Assembly: GCA_020630975.1 (NCBI GenBank)
Contig: JAHDID010000007.1
Span: forward strand, 121,272 to 185,271
DNA: 64,000 bases
Source of the DNA: Verrucomicrobiota bacterium
GTDB lineage: Bacteria > Verrucomicrobiota > Verrucomicrobiia > Verrucomicrobiales > DEV007
Direction of reading: 5' to 3'
Shown: piece after piece, positions 49,254 to 59,500 of the stretch
How positions within the stretch are numbered: the stretch's first letter is position 1
Layout: each line of letters begins with the position of its first letter
Program-made: the position numbers and the translations under genes
The notes under the pieces: model-generated
Told to the model about the DNA's origin: nothing
The model's input: the letters and a program-made list of their open reading frames with translations, nothing else
Databases searched by the model: none

Positions 49254-50864
49254 ATGACACATCACGAATCTGAACCTGATTACCTCGACCTAATCGCCGC
49301 CCTGCATGAAAATCGCGAGATCTCTGAGGACCGACAGGCAGCGCTGCTAAATCGTCTCAAAAACGATGCTGAGCTACGTCAGACCGTGGCTGCCGAACTA
49401 CAGATGGCGGGTCTCACCCGCGTGGTGCAGGCAGGTGAATCTCGCTGGCTCGAGCTAGAGGAGCTGCTCTGCGATGAGACTGTGAGCGATAGCTGGGAGA
49501 ATGGGGTGATGAACCGGCTAGATGAGGCCTCTCGACCCAGCCCGCTCAAGTGGTGGCTACCTCTGAGCATCGCAGCTGCACTGGCGATCGCAGCCTTGAT
49601 CGCAATCTGGAACCGCCCTTTACCGCCGGATGAATCGGTGGCGAGGATCATCCGTATCGATGGTGGCGAGGTACAGACGGAGTCTGGCAGCAGACTGCAG
49701 GCCAGCGATCGGCTACTGCCTGGCGACACTCTAGCGATGTCTAGCGGTATGGTGGAGGTGGCATTCATCGATACCGGGGTGCACATGCTGGCCACCGCAC
49801 CGCTATCGATCACTACCCATAGTAGAAACCGCATCTATGTGGACGATGGCGAGGTGAAGCTACATGTGCCTCCGCAGGGTGTAGGGTTTATCGTCGAGAC
49901 AGAACAGCAGAAGATAACCGATCTGGGCACGAGTTTTGTATTGAAAGCCAGAGAACAAGGATCGCAGATCCTAGTGCTCGATGGTGAGATAGCCGTAGAC
50001 GATCGCCAAGGCGGGCAGGAGCAACTGATGCACGAAGGGCAGCTGGCCGAGATCGAGCCCAGTGGTGCCATGCGTCTGCGCCAGCACGGCCCCAGTGGTG
50101 TGCCCGAGCTGAGTGTGCCGTCCATGACGATGCAGGCAGGCTCTCTAGCAGGCCGCCTATTCGCATTCGATAACTATCCGGGCGAGTATCATCCGCTGAC
50201 CGATCGCATCGGGGCTCGATTTTTGCCTTTGATCCGCTCAGGTTTTACGGACGACACTGTTCTCTCAGGACTGCGGGAGTTCGCTTCTCTACGATTTACC
50301 GGTATTGCAGGCACCTACGACTCGTTTCCCCAGTCTTTAGGTATCGATAGCTATGACCCACGCGGTGGCTGGGTAGCGTGGTATAGTGGCGCGGTCAGCC
50401 CACCTAGTCCGGGTAAGTATCGGTTTTGGGGCTATGCGGACAATCACCTACTAGTCGCGATCGATGGGCAGCCTGTGTTCGAAGGCTCTCGGTACAGCTC
50501 TTCGCTGCGCGAAAAGCTATCTATACCGCGGCGTAATCACCCATCGCTACCGTGTCTCAACTCCACCGCTGGCTTTGCTTCGGGCGAGTGGTTTGAGGTG
50601 AGTCGTGACGCGGCGCAGATCGACATTCTATTTGGCGAGCAAAGCGCTAACATGACGGCAGGTTTGCTATTGATCGAAAGGCATGGGGAATCCTATGATG
50701 AGGCTTACTGGGGGCAGCCAAAGTGGCCTTTGTTTTTGTGTGAGATGCCCAGCTCAGAGTCGCTGCAAGAACTAAACAATCTACGTGAACATATGGAAGA
50801 AAAATTGATGGGATCTTTTACTATAGACAAAGAAGCTCTCTGGGAAGGAGGCGCGAAGAATTGA
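49254..50864 (+). CDS. FecR-domain membrane protein with C-terminal PA14-like region
   Basis: Putative transmembrane regulator of the neighbouring ECF sigma factor. The cytoplasmic N-terminus (residues 1-95) is acidic and helical. One membrane span follows (WWLPLSIAAALAIAALIAIW, about 99-118). The periplasmic FecR domain runs to about 260 (RIDGGEVQTESGSRLQASDRLL, VEVAFIDTGVHMLATAP, ITDLGTSFVLKA). The last 230 residues resemble a PA14/GLEYA-type beta-sandwich (GKYRFWGYADNHLLVAIDG), which may bind carbohydrate and serve as the signal input. Length 536. Confidence 0.83.
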   Translation: MTHHESEPDYLDLIAALHENREISEDRQAALLNRLKNDAELRQTVAAELQMAGLTRVVQAGESRWLELEELLCDETVSDSWENGVMNRLDEASRPSPLKWWLPLSIAAALAIAALIAIWNRPLPPDESVARIIRIDGGEVQTESGSRLQASDRLLPGDTLAMSSGMVEVAFIDTGVHMLATAPLSITTHSRNRIYVDDGEVKLHVPPQGVGFIVETEQQKITDLGTSFVLKAREQGSQILVLDGEIAVDDRQGGQEQLMHEGQLAEIEPSGAMRLRQHGPSGVPELSVPSMTMQAGSLAGRLFAFDNYPGEYHPLTDRIGARFLPLIRSGFTDDTVLSGLREFASLRFTGIAGTYDSFPQSLGIDSYDPRGGWVAWYSGAVSPPSPGKYRFWGYADNHLLVAIDGQPVFEGSRYSSSLREKLSIPRRNHPSLPCLNSTAGFASGEWFEVSRDAAQIDILFGEQSANMTAGLLLIERHGESYDEAYWGQPKWPLFLCEMPSSESLQELNNLREHMEEKLMGSFTIDKEALWEGGAKN

Positions 50865-50867
50865 TAA

Positions 50868-50968
50868 AATCCATGCAATCCATGTTCAATCCTTAAAATC
50901 CATGTAAATAGCAAATCTTCTGATTTTTAGCATGGATTTCGACGGATTGAACATGGATTACTTGGATT
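50868..50968. repeat. long near-perfect inverted repeat with about 10-bp internal phasing
   Basis: The left arm 50868-50904 and right arm 50931-50968 are near-perfect reverse complements over about 37 bp, sharing a perfect core AATCCATGTTCAATCC / GGATTGAACATGGATT. ATCC words fall at 50869, 50878, 50889 and 50898 and GGAT words at 50934, 50944, 50955 and 50964. The loop contains a further AAATC-TTCT-GATTT stem. It fills the gap between the fecR-like and PSD1 genes. Confidence 0.85.
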
Positions 50969-50995
50969 ATTTTTAGAGCCTTTGGCTCACTAGTT

Positions 50996-53900
50996 ATGAG
51001 AATTTATTATGTGTTGTTACTACTAGGCTTCGCCAGCATCGTGCATGCAGCCGAGCCGCTAAACTTCAACCGCGATATCCGCCCGATCTTGTCATCGAAA
51101 TGTTTCTCCTGCCATGGACCCGATGGGCAGGATCGCGATGCTGACTACCGTCTCGATACCAAGGAAGGTGCTTTTGCCGACCTAGGCGGCTACGCCGCTA
51201 TCGTACCAGGCAATCCGGACGAGAGCGAGTTGATCTACCGCATCACTACGGACGACGCCAGCGAGTTGATGCCACCTCCGAAGCATAAGAATCCTCTGAC
51301 TGAGGAGGAAAAGAAACTGCTCAATCGCTGGATCGAGGAAGGCGCAGCCTTCGCTGGACACTGGGCCTATGAGCCGATCGCTAGGCCTGAGCTGCCTCAG
51401 GTCGAAGCAGGCTCGGAGCATGCGATCGACCACTTCATCGGCGCGACTCTTCACAAAGAGCAATTGGCCTTTTCCCCCGAAGCATCGCCAGAGACGCTTA
51501 TTCGTCGCCTTCACTTAGATCTGACAGGACTCCCACCCACGCCCGAAGAAGTAGCAGCTTTCACAGCAGATCCAGAGGGTAGCTACGAGTCCACTATCGA
51601 TCGGCTCATGGCCAGTCCACATTTTGCCGAGCGGCTGGCGCTGGAGTGGCTAGATGTGGCGCGCTTTGCCGATACCAATGGCTACTCGATCGATGATCAC
51701 CGCGATATGTGGGCGTGGCGAGATTGGGTGATTCATGCCTTTCAGAGTGGTATGCCCTACGATGAATTCATTCGGCTACAGATAGCTGGAGATCTACTAC
51801 CAGACGCCAGCGATTATCAGCGGATGGCTACCGGCTTTCTGCGCAATAGCATGAATACCCACGAGGGCGGCACCATAGCCGAGGAGTATCGAGTCGCCTA
51901 CGTCGCCGACAAGATCGACGTGGTGTCCACCGCCTTCATGGGGCTGACGATGAAGTGCGCGCAATGCCACGATCACAAGTATGACCCGCTATCGATGCGC
52001 GACTACTACCGATTCTTCGCCTTTTTTAATACCTCTACCGAGCCAGGCAAAGGCGCGGTCAATGGTAATACTGCTCCTTTCATGCAGGTCGCGCCACTCC
52101 TACAGACTGCCGATGAGTTTCGCCAGGTCTCTCTGGACCGCATCGCTACACTGGAGCAGCGAATGGCCTATCCCGAGCCTTTGTTAGGCGATGCACAATC
52201 GCGCTGGGAGGCAGATGTATTGGCTAAGCGGGGTGCCCAAGCCGTAAAGAAAAGTGTCGCAGAGCATTTTCCGAATCCGAGTAAGCACGACATCAGAGAT
52301 CTATCGTGGATTTGGTCAGATGTCTCTGGCAAGGGGTTGCAAGCCTGGTTTCGCAAGCGTTTCGATCTAGATCGCCTACCGACTCGTGCGCAGATACTGG
52401 TGAGCTGCGATAATGAGGCAGTCATCTACCTAAATGGTAAAAAGATCGGTGAGAACCCTGATTGGCGGTCCCCGACGATCCTAGATCTGACCCCTCATCT
52501 GAAGACAGGTGGCAACCAGCTGGCAATCGTCGGTAAGGACTGGGATGAGACAGGGCAGGGGCAAGGAGTCGCCGCCTTGCTAGCCCTAATCGCGATATCT
52601 GATGGGACTTTTATCGCTAGTGACAAGACCTGGAAGGTAGCTAAAAAGGAACTCCCTGGCTGGCAAAACCTAGGCGGCGATCCCAAAGGCTTTGAAGCGG
52701 CTCAGGTCGTGAAAAAACATGGCAGTGCACCGTGGGGAAATGTCTTGTCCCGTGTCGAGTTAGGTGAGCCGGCCTACATCCAAGCGCTGAGCAAAGCCCG
52801 GTCTGATCGCTCAGTCGAAGAGCAGTACGCCGTAGCCGCAGCCTTTGCCAAGGCCAATGGCGATATGAAGAAGCTATACGATTCGCTGAAGGGTGAGATA
52901 AAAGTACAAAGACGATCGCTACGCAGTGGTAAGACCTCGGTGATGGTGATGGACGAAAGTAGCCAGCCACGCGACACACCTATCCTCGATCGCGGTGCTT
53001 ACGATCAGCCAGGCGAGATCGTGACCGCAGCTTTGCCAGAGGTATTTGATACAGGTAGTAGCGACCAGCGACTGACGCGACTGGACCTAGCCGAGTGGCT
53101 AGTCGATCCTAGCAATCCATTGACCGCACGTGTCACTGTGAACCGCTACTGGCAGATGCTCTTTGGTACCGGTATCGTAAAGACGACAGAGGACTTTGGC
53201 TCGCAGGGCGAATGGCCATCGCATCCGGAGTTGCTTGATTGGTTAGCCAGTGACTTCATCGCTAGTGGGTGGGATGTGCGCCATCTCCTCAAGCGTATGC
53301 TGCTATCGCGAACCTATAGACAGAGCTCCGATGTATCGAGCGATCTACTCGATCGCGATCCCTACAATCGCCTATTAGCCCGCGCGCCACGCTATCGTTT
53401 GCCAGCAGAGTCTGTGCGAGACAATGCGCTCGTCATAGCTGGGCTGATGGATGATACCCTAGGAGGTCCCAGTGTCTATCCGCCGCAGCCGAAAGGCTTA
53501 TGGAAAGAGGTGAGCCACTTTGGCCACCCAAGTTTCTTTACCTCTCAGCACTTCTATGCCGACCAGGGAGCTCCAGTCTACCGGCGCAGTATGTATACCT
53601 TTTGGAAGCGAACCTCGCCTCCACCGGTGATGACCGCTTTCGATGCGCCCAATCGCGAGACCTGTGCCGTGCGCCGTTCGTTGACCAATACGCCACTACA
53701 AGCTCTGGCACTGATGAATGAGCCACAGTTTGTCGAAGCGTCGAAAGCACTAGCCCAGCGTATGCTCGATCATTCCTCGGAGTTTAGTGAGCAGCTTGCC
53801 TTTGGGTTTCAGCTAGCGACAGCGCGGGATCTGTCGGCAGAGGAATATGCCGTATTCGAGAAAGCCTATCAGCGCCAGCTAGCTTATTTCAAAGAAGCGC

Positions 53901-54016
53901 CAGATCGAGTCGACGAGTTTTTAGCGGGCCATGCTCAGCCCAGTGCCGAGCTAGCAGCTATGAGTTCGCTCACCTCATTGATCCTCAATTTAGACGAAAC
54001 CATTACCCGTGAATAA
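50996..54016 (+). CDS. PSD1-type cytochrome protein, DUF1549/DUF1553
   Basis: Secreted 1006-residue protein of the PSD1 family, function unproven. Signal peptide [18 protein letters not shown], then PSCyt1 with CFSCH at 36-40, DUF1549 ([20 protein letters not shown], a second CAQCH motif, [19 protein letters not shown]), a central region with a beta-sandwich-like segment ([19 protein letters not shown]) and DUF1553 ([40 protein letters not shown]). Unlike the first PSD1 protein in the window it has no LamG domain. The DUF1501 gene starts 2 nt after its stop, as is usual for the pair, and the ECF/FecR genes precede it. Confidence 0.93.
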   Translation: MRIYYVLLLLGFASIVHAAEPLNFNRDIRPILSSKCFSCHGPDGQDRDADYRLDTKEGAFADLGGYAAIVPGNPDESELIYRITTDDASELMPPPKHKNPLTEEEKKLLNRWIEEGAAFAGHWAYEPIARPELPQVEAGSEHAIDHFIGATLHKEQLAFSPEASPETLIRRLHLDLTGLPPTPEEVAAFTADPEGSYESTIDRLMASPHFAERLALEWLDVARFADTNGYSIDDHRDMWAWRDWVIHAFQSGMPYDEFIRLQIAGDLLPDASDYQRMATGFLRNSMNTHEGGTIAEEYRVAYVADKIDVVSTAFMGLTMKCAQCHDHKYDPLSMRDYYRFFAFFNTSTEPGKGAVNGNTAPFMQVAPLLQTADEFRQVSLDRIATLEQRMAYPEPLLGDAQSRWEADVLAKRGAQAVKKSVAEHFPNPSKHDIRDLSWIWSDVSGKGLQAWFRKRFDLDRLPTRAQILVSCDNEAVIYLNGKKIGENPDWRSPTILDLTPHLKTGGNQLAIVGKDWDETGQGQGVAALLALIAISDGTFIASDKTWKVAKKELPGWQNLGGDPKGFEAAQVVKKHGSAPWGNVLSRVELGEPAYIQALSKARSDRSVEEQYAVAAAFAKANGDMKKLYDSLKGEIKVQRRSLRSGKTSVMVMDESSQPRDTPILDRGAYDQPGEIVTAALPEVFDTGSSDQRLTRLDLAEWLVDPSNPLTARVTVNRYWQMLFGTGIVKTTEDFGSQGEWPSHPELLDWLASDFIASGWDVRHLLKRMLLSRTYRQSSDVSSDLLDRDPYNRLLARAPRYRLPAESVRDNALVIAGLMDDTLGGPSVYPPQPKGLWKEVSHFGHPSFFTSQHFYADQGAPVYRRSMYTFWKRTSPPPVMTAFDAPNRETCAVRRSLTNTPLQALALMNEPQFVEASKALAQRMLDHSSEFSEQLAFGFQLATARDLSAEEYAVFEKAYQRQLAYFKEAPDRVDEFLAGHAQPSAELAAMSSLTSLILNLDETITRE

Positions 54017-54018
54017 CG

Positions 54019-55440
54019 ATGACAGATTCTATCTTTTCACTTAATCGCCGTTCCTTTCTCACCACCGCCGCGAGTGGCAGTCTCGGTGGTATGGCACTCG
54101 GCTCGCTCATGGCCAAACCGAATGCTCTTGGTCAGCCCAATCTGCCGCACTTTCCAGCAAAGGCTAAGCGGGTGATCTATCTATTTATGTCAGGTGGGCC
54201 ATCGCATATCGACCTGCTCGACTACAAACCCACCATGATCGAGCGCCATGGCGAGGAACTGCCAGACAGCGTGCGCGGCACCCAGCGAGTCACGGGTATG
54301 ACGGCTAAGCAAAGCAGCTTCCCAGTGTGTGGCTCGCTCGGTAAGTTCGCCCAGCATGGCCAGAGCGGCACTTGGATGAGCGATCTACTGCCCTACACTT
54401 CAAAAATCGTCGATGATATAGCGGTGGTCAATTCCATGCACACCGAGGCGATCAATCATGACCCCGGGATTACCTATATTAATACCGGTTCGCAAATCCC
54501 TGGGCAGCCCAGTGCTGGTGCCTGGGCTAGCTATGGGTTGGGTAGCGAAAATCGCAATATGCCATCATACGTGGTTTTGCTATCGCAGGGCAATGGTAAG
54601 AACCCTGGGCAACCCATCTTTTCGCGTCTGTGGGGTAGTGGCTTCCTGCCTTCTAGTCACCAGGGCGTGCTGCTGAGGAGCGCCGACGATCCGGTGCTCT
54701 ATCTAAAGGACCCTCCCGGTATCTCTAGGCAGAACCGCCGAGCACAGCTGGATGATCTAGCCAGTCTCAACCGACTGAAGTACCAAAGCAGCGGCGATCC
54801 CGAGATCGAAACCCGCATCGCCCAATACGAAATGGCTTTCCGCATGCAGGCAGCCGCACCAGAGATAGCCGATCTATCCGACGAACCAGAGAGCACCTTT
54901 GCCCTATATGGCGAGGAGGCTCGCCAACCCGGCACCTACGCCTACAACTGTCTACTATCCCGCCGCATGGCTGAACGAGACGTGCGCTTCATCCAGCTAT
55001 TCCATCGCGGCTGGGACCAGCACGGCTCCCTCCAGCGCGATCTGAGTGCCCAGTGCAAAGATACCGACCAAGCCTCCGCCGCCCTCGTCACCGACCTCAA
55101 GCAACGGGGCCTATTAAAAGACACCCTAGTCATCTGGGGTGGAGAGTTTGGCCGTACCGCCTACAGCCAGGGCGGCCTGGGCAATGGCCGCGACCACCAC
55201 GGCCGCAGCTTCAGCATGTGGATGGCCGGCGGCGGCATAAAAGGCGGCATCACCTACGGAGCCACAGATGACTACGCCTACAACATAGCCAAAGACCCAG
55301 TGCACATCCGCGACCTAAATGCCACCATGCTCCACTGTCTAGGGATCGATCACGAAAGGTTTACCTACCGTTTTCAAGGACTAGAGCAGCGACTAACCGG
55401 TGTCGAGCACGCTCATGTGGTGAAGGGTGTGCTCAGTTGA
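54019..55440 (+). CDS. Tat-exported DUF1501 protein
   Basis: A 473-residue protein of the DUF1501 family, which has an alkaline-phosphatase/sulfatase-like fold and unknown activity. The N-terminus [25 protein letters not shown] is a Tat signal peptide. Family landmarks are [87 protein letters not shown] and the C-terminal [15 protein letters not shown]. It is translationally close to the PSD1 gene, and the two are thought to act together. Likely periplasmic, on glycan or sulfate/phosphate-bearing substrates (inference). Confidence 0.92.
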   Translation: MTDSIFSLNRRSFLTTAASGSLGGMALGSLMAKPNALGQPNLPHFPAKAKRVIYLFMSGGPSHIDLLDYKPTMIERHGEELPDSVRGTQRVTGMTAKQSSFPVCGSLGKFAQHGQSGTWMSDLLPYTSKIVDDIAVVNSMHTEAINHDPGITYINTGSQIPGQPSAGAWASYGLGSENRNMPSYVVLLSQGNGKNPGQPIFSRLWGSGFLPSSHQGVLLRSADDPVLYLKDPPGISRQNRRAQLDDLASLNRLKYQSSGDPEIETRIAQYEMAFRMQAAAPEIADLSDEPESTFALYGEEARQPGTYAYNCLLSRRMAERDVRFIQLFHRGWDQHGSLQRDLSAQCKDTDQASAALVTDLKQRGLLKDTLVIWGGEFGRTAYSQGGLGNGRDHHGRSFSMWMAGGGIKGGITYGATDDYAYNIAKDPVHIRDLNATMLHCLGIDHERFTYRFQGLEQRLTGVEHAHVVKGVLS

Positions 55441-55446
55441 TGGAAT

Positions 55447-55482
55447 TGAATAGGGTACAAAAAATAGTGAATAGGGTACAAT
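55447..55482 (-). repeat. paired 15-bp repeat, copy 3 (inverted, 21-bp period)
   Basis: TGAATAGGGTACAAA (55447-55461) and TGAATAGGGTACAAT (55468-55482), the reverse complement of the motif at 11610 and 36936, again spaced exactly 21 bp. It starts 7 bp after the DUF1501 stop codon. Confidence 0.8.
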
Positions 55483-55498
55483 TCACCAGTCTCCCACC

Positions 55499-55636
55499 AA
55501 GGAGGGGCGCACGTCCCGTCGCCCGGCAGGCTGAGCCAAAGAATCCTGCTCAGCGGATGAGGGGGTGTTTATCGTATAAAACCCTGGTTTTTTCAAGGAG
55601 GGGCTGCTTTCAGCTGCCCGGCAGGCTGAGCCGAAG
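55499..55636. repeat. two copies of a 42-43-bp direct repeat
   Basis: Copies at 55499-55541 and 55595-55636 share AAGGAGGGGC at the left and GCCCGGCAGGCTGAGCC then AAG at the right, with a variable middle that in the second copy forms GCTG..CAGC. They lie in the convergent gap after the DUF1501 gene. REP-like; role unknown. Confidence 0.65.
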
Positions 55637-55675
55637 TAATAGAGGGAGACCAACAGGGGCTTTTCTGAAAAAAAA

Positions 55676-56584
55676 CTATTCGGATTGCCGCTTGTTAGTC
55701 AGCCATCCTTCGTTCAGTAAATCTCGGATAGTGAAATAATTTTCACCATTTGCTCCCCGTGATTTTTCTAGCGATAGTATGGTTGCTAGGGGATCGTCAC
55801 CTATAGCTATGAGATTATCTAATTCTCTACCTAATGGAGTGTCTTTTTCGACAAAAGCGTATGTGCTATGAGCTCGATAGCCGCCGTATGGCAGACTGAT
55901 CTCGTAGATAATGTTTTCGGATAGATCGACTGGTGGCTGGCCCTGTGATTCAGGGTAGGTGGAAATTTGTTCCGCAACCACTCTGTAATCTCCGGCAATG
56001 GGACGCTGCGCATCTAAGAAAGAGACAAAGGTCTTTTCTGCAAATTCCTGAAACACTTCCCAGTCTATTTTGAGTTCGCCATCCTGCTCTCTAATAATGA
56101 TGGGAAACCCACCAGTGTCGTCTGACTCGCTTTTTTCTATTTGGTAAACCCAGAAAGGTCCACCAAACTCCGGATCCAGCTCCATCTGGAATAATTTCAT
56201 TTTAAAATTCACATCAGAAAAGTCTAAGGCTGGGCGTGCGCTGTGGTAATGAGCTCTGATCTTCGGAGCCAGTTCGTCGGCATCGTAGATCACTGAAAGT
56301 TGAGATTGCCAGTCGCGAGCCTTTAGGAAATATTCAATCACTGCGTGGGTGTTCATGAGTGGTAAGTCCTCTTCGCCAGGTGCTGCAAAAGGTGGTCCAG
56401 TAGCTTCAGAGTTATTCGGATCAAGTTGTGATACGGTCTGGGGAGTTCCACTATCTCTTTCGGGCCCATTAAAGGTGATAATCTGTGGCTTCTGCTTTGG
56501 AGGGTCGGGAGGGCGCTCACAGCTGTTTAGTGCAAAGAGGATAATAGTGAGTCCAATGAGCTTTGTGGAGATATGCATATTCAT
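55676..56584 (-). CDS. hypothetical lipoprotein
   Basis: Unrecognised 302-residue protein. The N-terminus ends in a lipobox-like LFALNSC (cysteine near residue 23), followed by a proline-rich spacer (ERPPDPPKQKPQ), so it is probably an outer- or inner-membrane lipoprotein. The mature part contains a compact alpha/beta region beginning at VIEYFLKARDWQSQLSVI and a repeated aromatic pattern. No enzymatic motif is seen. It converges on the DUF1501 gene. A signal-peptide protein lies 48 nt upstream on the same strand, and the two may form an operon. Confidence 0.62.
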   Translation of the reverse strand: MNMHISTKLIGLTIILFALNSCERPPDPPKQKPQIITFNGPERDSGTPQTVSQLDPNNSEATGPPFAAPGEEDLPLMNTHAVIEYFLKARDWQSQLSVIYDADELAPKIRAHYHSARPALDFSDVNFKMKLFQMELDPEFGGPFWVYQIEKSESDDTGGFPIIIREQDGELKIDWEVFQEFAEKTFVSFLDAQRPIAGDYRVVAEQISTYPESQGQPPVDLSENIIYEISLPYGGYRAHSTYAFVEKDTPLGRELDNLIAIGDDPLATILSLEKSRGANGENYFTIRDLLNEGWLTNKRQSE

Positions 56585-56632
56585 AGTCAGAGGAATAGTC
56601 CGTTGATAATCAGGGAGAGGCTAGCGCTCGGC

Positions 56633-57382
56633 TTATAAGTCTGTAAAGATTCCTAGCGCAGCATTCAAGCTAATCTTTTGGTTCTTCATATAGCCACGAG
56701 CTGCTCGCTTGCGTATCTGATCGACATTTTCTCCCGTCAGCCAGCCATCGAGGGCGTTTTTTAGCAAAAATGATCCAGGATACATCAAGCTATCTGTCAT
56801 CAGAACAGGGCGGACGTTGATATGCTCGCTGAGTCCGCTGTGATAGGCGTGGCTCAGGCAGGATAGCACGATGACATCTTTTGGTTTTTCACTTTTCTTT
56901 AGCCATGCTGGATCTAGCTGAAAGTCCATCAAACTATTATGACCAATCCATGCTACGAGATTCGGTGCGGTGTCGCTATTGTCGCCGATCAGCTCGAAGT
57001 ATCGGATAGTCGCTCGTTTTATCTCGCTGCCACGCCAGGCTTCTGCAGTGAGGATAGCCCTTGTTTGGGTGTGCTGGTACGTTATCTGCTCGAGAATTGG
57101 AGGTTCGTCGGTAATCTCGGTGAGCCAGAATTGATTTTTCTTCGACTCGATTTGCTGCCACTCCCAAGCTTTGTCGAAGTACTTCCACAGTCCGTCGGAG
57201 CATCCCCAATAGAGATTGGTCGCAGGATCGTCACCATCGCCGATGCGGGCCGGCACAGGAGCAATTCCCTGCGTTTGGTTATCGCAAAGGGCTACCACCA
57301 CGTGGATCCGCTGCTGAGCCGGTGCAAGCGATAGGCTGGTTGCGGCTAGCATGATGATAAAAATGGTCTTAGGAAACATCAT
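56633..57382 (-). CDS. secreted hypothetical protein of a conserved family
   Basis: A 249-residue protein with signal peptide (MMFPKTIFIIMLAATSLSLAPAQ). The start of the mature part, IHVVVALCDNQTQGIAPVPARIGDGDDPATNLYWG, recalls a hypothetical family I have met in Verrucomicrobia and Bacteroidetes, without known function. Other distinctive segments are VAWIGHNSLMDF and VIVLSCLSHAYH, in which the conserved C and H could be catalytic in a caspase-like fold; that is speculation. It is the first gene of a possible two-gene unit with the lipoprotein gene. Confidence 0.6.
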   Translation of the reverse strand: MMFPKTIFIIMLAATSLSLAPAQQRIHVVVALCDNQTQGIAPVPARIGDGDDPATNLYWGCSDGLWKYFDKAWEWQQIESKKNQFWLTEITDEPPILEQITYQHTQTRAILTAEAWRGSEIKRATIRYFELIGDNSDTAPNLVAWIGHNSLMDFQLDPAWLKKSEKPKDVIVLSCLSHAYHSGLSEHINVRPVLMTDSLMYPGSFLLKNALDGWLTGENVDQIRKRAARGYMKNQKISLNAALGIFTDL

Positions 57383-57636
57383 TAGTATGGGACAAAATAC
57401 TACGTCGTTTGCTCATCGTTTCTTTCTATGTTTATCACGGAAAAATGCGCCACTCAGTTGAGAGACGGCTTCGCGATCAATCATTTGTTCCTCTTGGGCT
57501 TCGCGGACAGGTTAGGCAACCTATCGCAACCTATCCTACTGACAGGGTGGCACTAACCTCGTTTCCATTTAGCCCGCCGCTACGACTTCTCATTGCAGAA
57601 AAGCATCAGCTCGCCAAAGTAGGGGCAGCCCACTCT

Positions 57637-58920
57637 ATGGCAGATCTGTTTTCACAAATACCACCTCACCCAGACCAGGCTCTCCGAGTGCTCCACTCGG
57701 CGGATTGGCATTTGGGCAAGCCGCTGGGGGATTTGTCGAGGGCTCCAGAGCACGAGGCGTTTTTTACCTTTCTACTGAACGCGATCATCGAGCATCGGGT
57801 CGATGTGTTGCTGGTGGCAGGCGATGTTTTTGACTCGGCTCACCCGCCACAGTCGGCTATCAAGCAGTACTACGATTTCCTGTCGCAGCTGCGCGAGCAG
57901 ACCGACTGCGAGGTGGTGGTGATCGCGGGGAATCACGATTCTCCAGCTCTACTCGATGCGCCTCGGGAGCTGCTCAGTGCCCAGCGGGTGACTGTGGTCG
58001 GTGCCTATCCGAGCGATGCCAAGCAGGCATTTGTGACACTGGGGCCAGAGGCCGGCCCTCGCGTGCATGTGGCGGCTATCCCGTTTCTGCGCGACCGCGA
58101 TCTGCGCACGGGCAAGATGGGCGAATCGCAATCCAGCATCCAGGAGCAGCTAGTCGCAGGTATCGGTCGCTGCTACAAAAAGGTGGTCAATGCGATCAAG
58201 CGACACGATGAGACCTGGCCAATCATCGCCATGGGGCATCTGACCGTGCGCCAGTGCGAGACCTGCCCAGATAGCGAGCGCGAGATCCACGTCGGTGGTC
58301 TGGGTACAGTCGATGCCAGTATATTCCCCAAGTCGATCGACTATCTGGCTCTGGGACATCTGCATCGTCCTCAGCAGATCGGCGACAGGGCTCACATGCG
58401 CTACTCTGGCTCACCGATACCATTGAGCTTCGCCGAGGCAGGCGATGAGAAAGAGGTGCGCATCCTCGACTTTTCAGCCACAGGACTGGAGGGCAACTAT
58501 GGCCTGCGAGTGCCCAGTGCCAGACGCCTGATCCAGTGGCATCTGCGCCGCGATGAGCTGGAGCTATACCTCACTCAAAAGCGCCCACCGAAGTCAGCTC
58601 TGACACCCTGGGTAGAGGTGCTAGTCACCGACCCGATCTCGGGAGAAAACCTCTACGAAATCGTGCGCGACTACGCAGCTGATCGCCCCTACGAGGTCGT
58701 GAAAGTGATCGGGAGGTACGCTCAGAAAAATGTAGAGGGCACGATGCTCGGTCAGCTACAGGACGACAGCGCTGCCGATACGCTACTGCGCGAGCCCAAG
58801 CGAGTATTCGAAAACCGCCTGCTACAAGAAGAGTCCCTCACTGAGGACGAGCAATCAGCTCTGCGCCTAGCATTTGACGAGCTGCTGACTCTGAAGGGAG
58901 AGCGAGATCGGGAGTTTTAG
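57637..58920 (+). CDS. sbcD: exonuclease SbcD
   Basis: Mre11-type Mn2+-dependent nuclease that with SbcC opens DNA hairpins and trims protein-blocked ends. Metal-binding motifs are intact: LHSADWHLGKPL, LVAGDVFDSAHPP, VIAGNHDSPALL, MGHLTV and LALGHLHRPQ. I chose the ATG at 57637 (427 residues), as the family begins about 20 residues before the first motif; the upstream 76 codons of the open frame show no homology. Normally sbcC overlaps or abuts sbcD, but here 1.45 kb with three other genes intervenes. Confidence 0.93.
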   Translation: MADLFSQIPPHPDQALRVLHSADWHLGKPLGDLSRAPEHEAFFTFLLNAIIEHRVDVLLVAGDVFDSAHPPQSAIKQYYDFLSQLREQTDCEVVVIAGNHDSPALLDAPRELLSAQRVTVVGAYPSDAKQAFVTLGPEAGPRVHVAAIPFLRDRDLRTGKMGESQSSIQEQLVAGIGRCYKKVVNAIKRHDETWPIIAMGHLTVRQCETCPDSEREIHVGGLGTVDASIFPKSIDYLALGHLHRPQQIGDRAHMRYSGSPIPLSFAEAGDEKEVRILDFSATGLEGNYGLRVPSARRLIQWHLRRDELELYLTQKRPPKSALTPWVEVLVTDPISGENLYEIVRDYAADRPYEVVKVIGRYAQKNVEGTMLGQLQDDSAADTLLREPKRVFENRLLQEESLTEDEQSALRLAFDELLTLKGERDREF

Positions 58921-58929
58921 GACAAGGGT

Positions 58930-59484
58930 ATGTTTCGTTTTAGCTGTTATCGAGATTGTGGTGAGGCTCCAGTAGAATTTAAGGACTCACCTTCGGGTTG
59001 TGGTCTTGTGTCTGTTTGGATGCTGCTCGATCATTTTGACTACCCTATTGATCGTGACCAGATTATTCGATTTTTGGATTGGACTGAGGCCGAGGGAACG
59101 AGCGCAATTGCAATTGCATGTCTGTTCAAGCGTCTTGGTTTTGATTCAGTATTTTATACCGATGAAGATCCAGATATCCAGGATACCGAAATACCCTTCT
59201 ATCAACTTGCCTCAGTTCTCGAGTTGCCGATCAAACCGGCAATCAATCTTACTCAGGTTGGCGAACGAATAGGAGAGGGAAGCCACTTTATTGCTCTCTA
59301 CCGGGAAGACTTGAGTGATCTAGAATTTGGCCATTTTTCACCGATTACAGGAACGTGTGATAACTCTGTTCAATTGGCCTATTCGGCAGTTGGTGATCTA
59401 GATTTCGATGATTTTAGAGCCCGCTGGAAGTGTGATGGATTTCCTTGCCAACTGATCGAGGTCAGAACGCAAAGCGTTTACTGA
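58930..59484 (+). CDS. possible C39-like papain-fold protein
   Basis: A 184-residue cytoplasmic-looking protein that I recognise only weakly. The segment KDSPSGCGLVSVWMLLDHFD has the pattern of a papain-fold C39-type active site with C24. Candidate histidines are H119 in GSHFIALYRE and H135 in FGHFSPITG. No signal peptide. It starts 9 nt after sbcD, is more AT-rich than its neighbours and stands between sbcD and sbcC with a toxin-antitoxin pair, which suggests a block inserted as a unit. Confidence 0.5.
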   Translation: MFRFSCYRDCGEAPVEFKDSPSGCGLVSVWMLLDHFDYPIDRDQIIRFLDWTEAEGTSAIAIACLFKRLGFDSVFYTDEDPDIQDTEIPFYQLASVLELPIKPAINLTQVGERIGEGSHFIALYREDLSDLEFGHFSPITGTCDNSVQLAYSAVGDLDFDDFRARWKCDGFPCQLIEVRTQSVY

Positions 59485-59500
59485 GAAGGACCTCTCTAGT

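Noticed and set aside
59036-59060. A further copy of the TACCCTATTG repeat inside the C39-like gene
   Set aside because: Only one unit with no partner 21 bp away, and it is explained by coding sequence.
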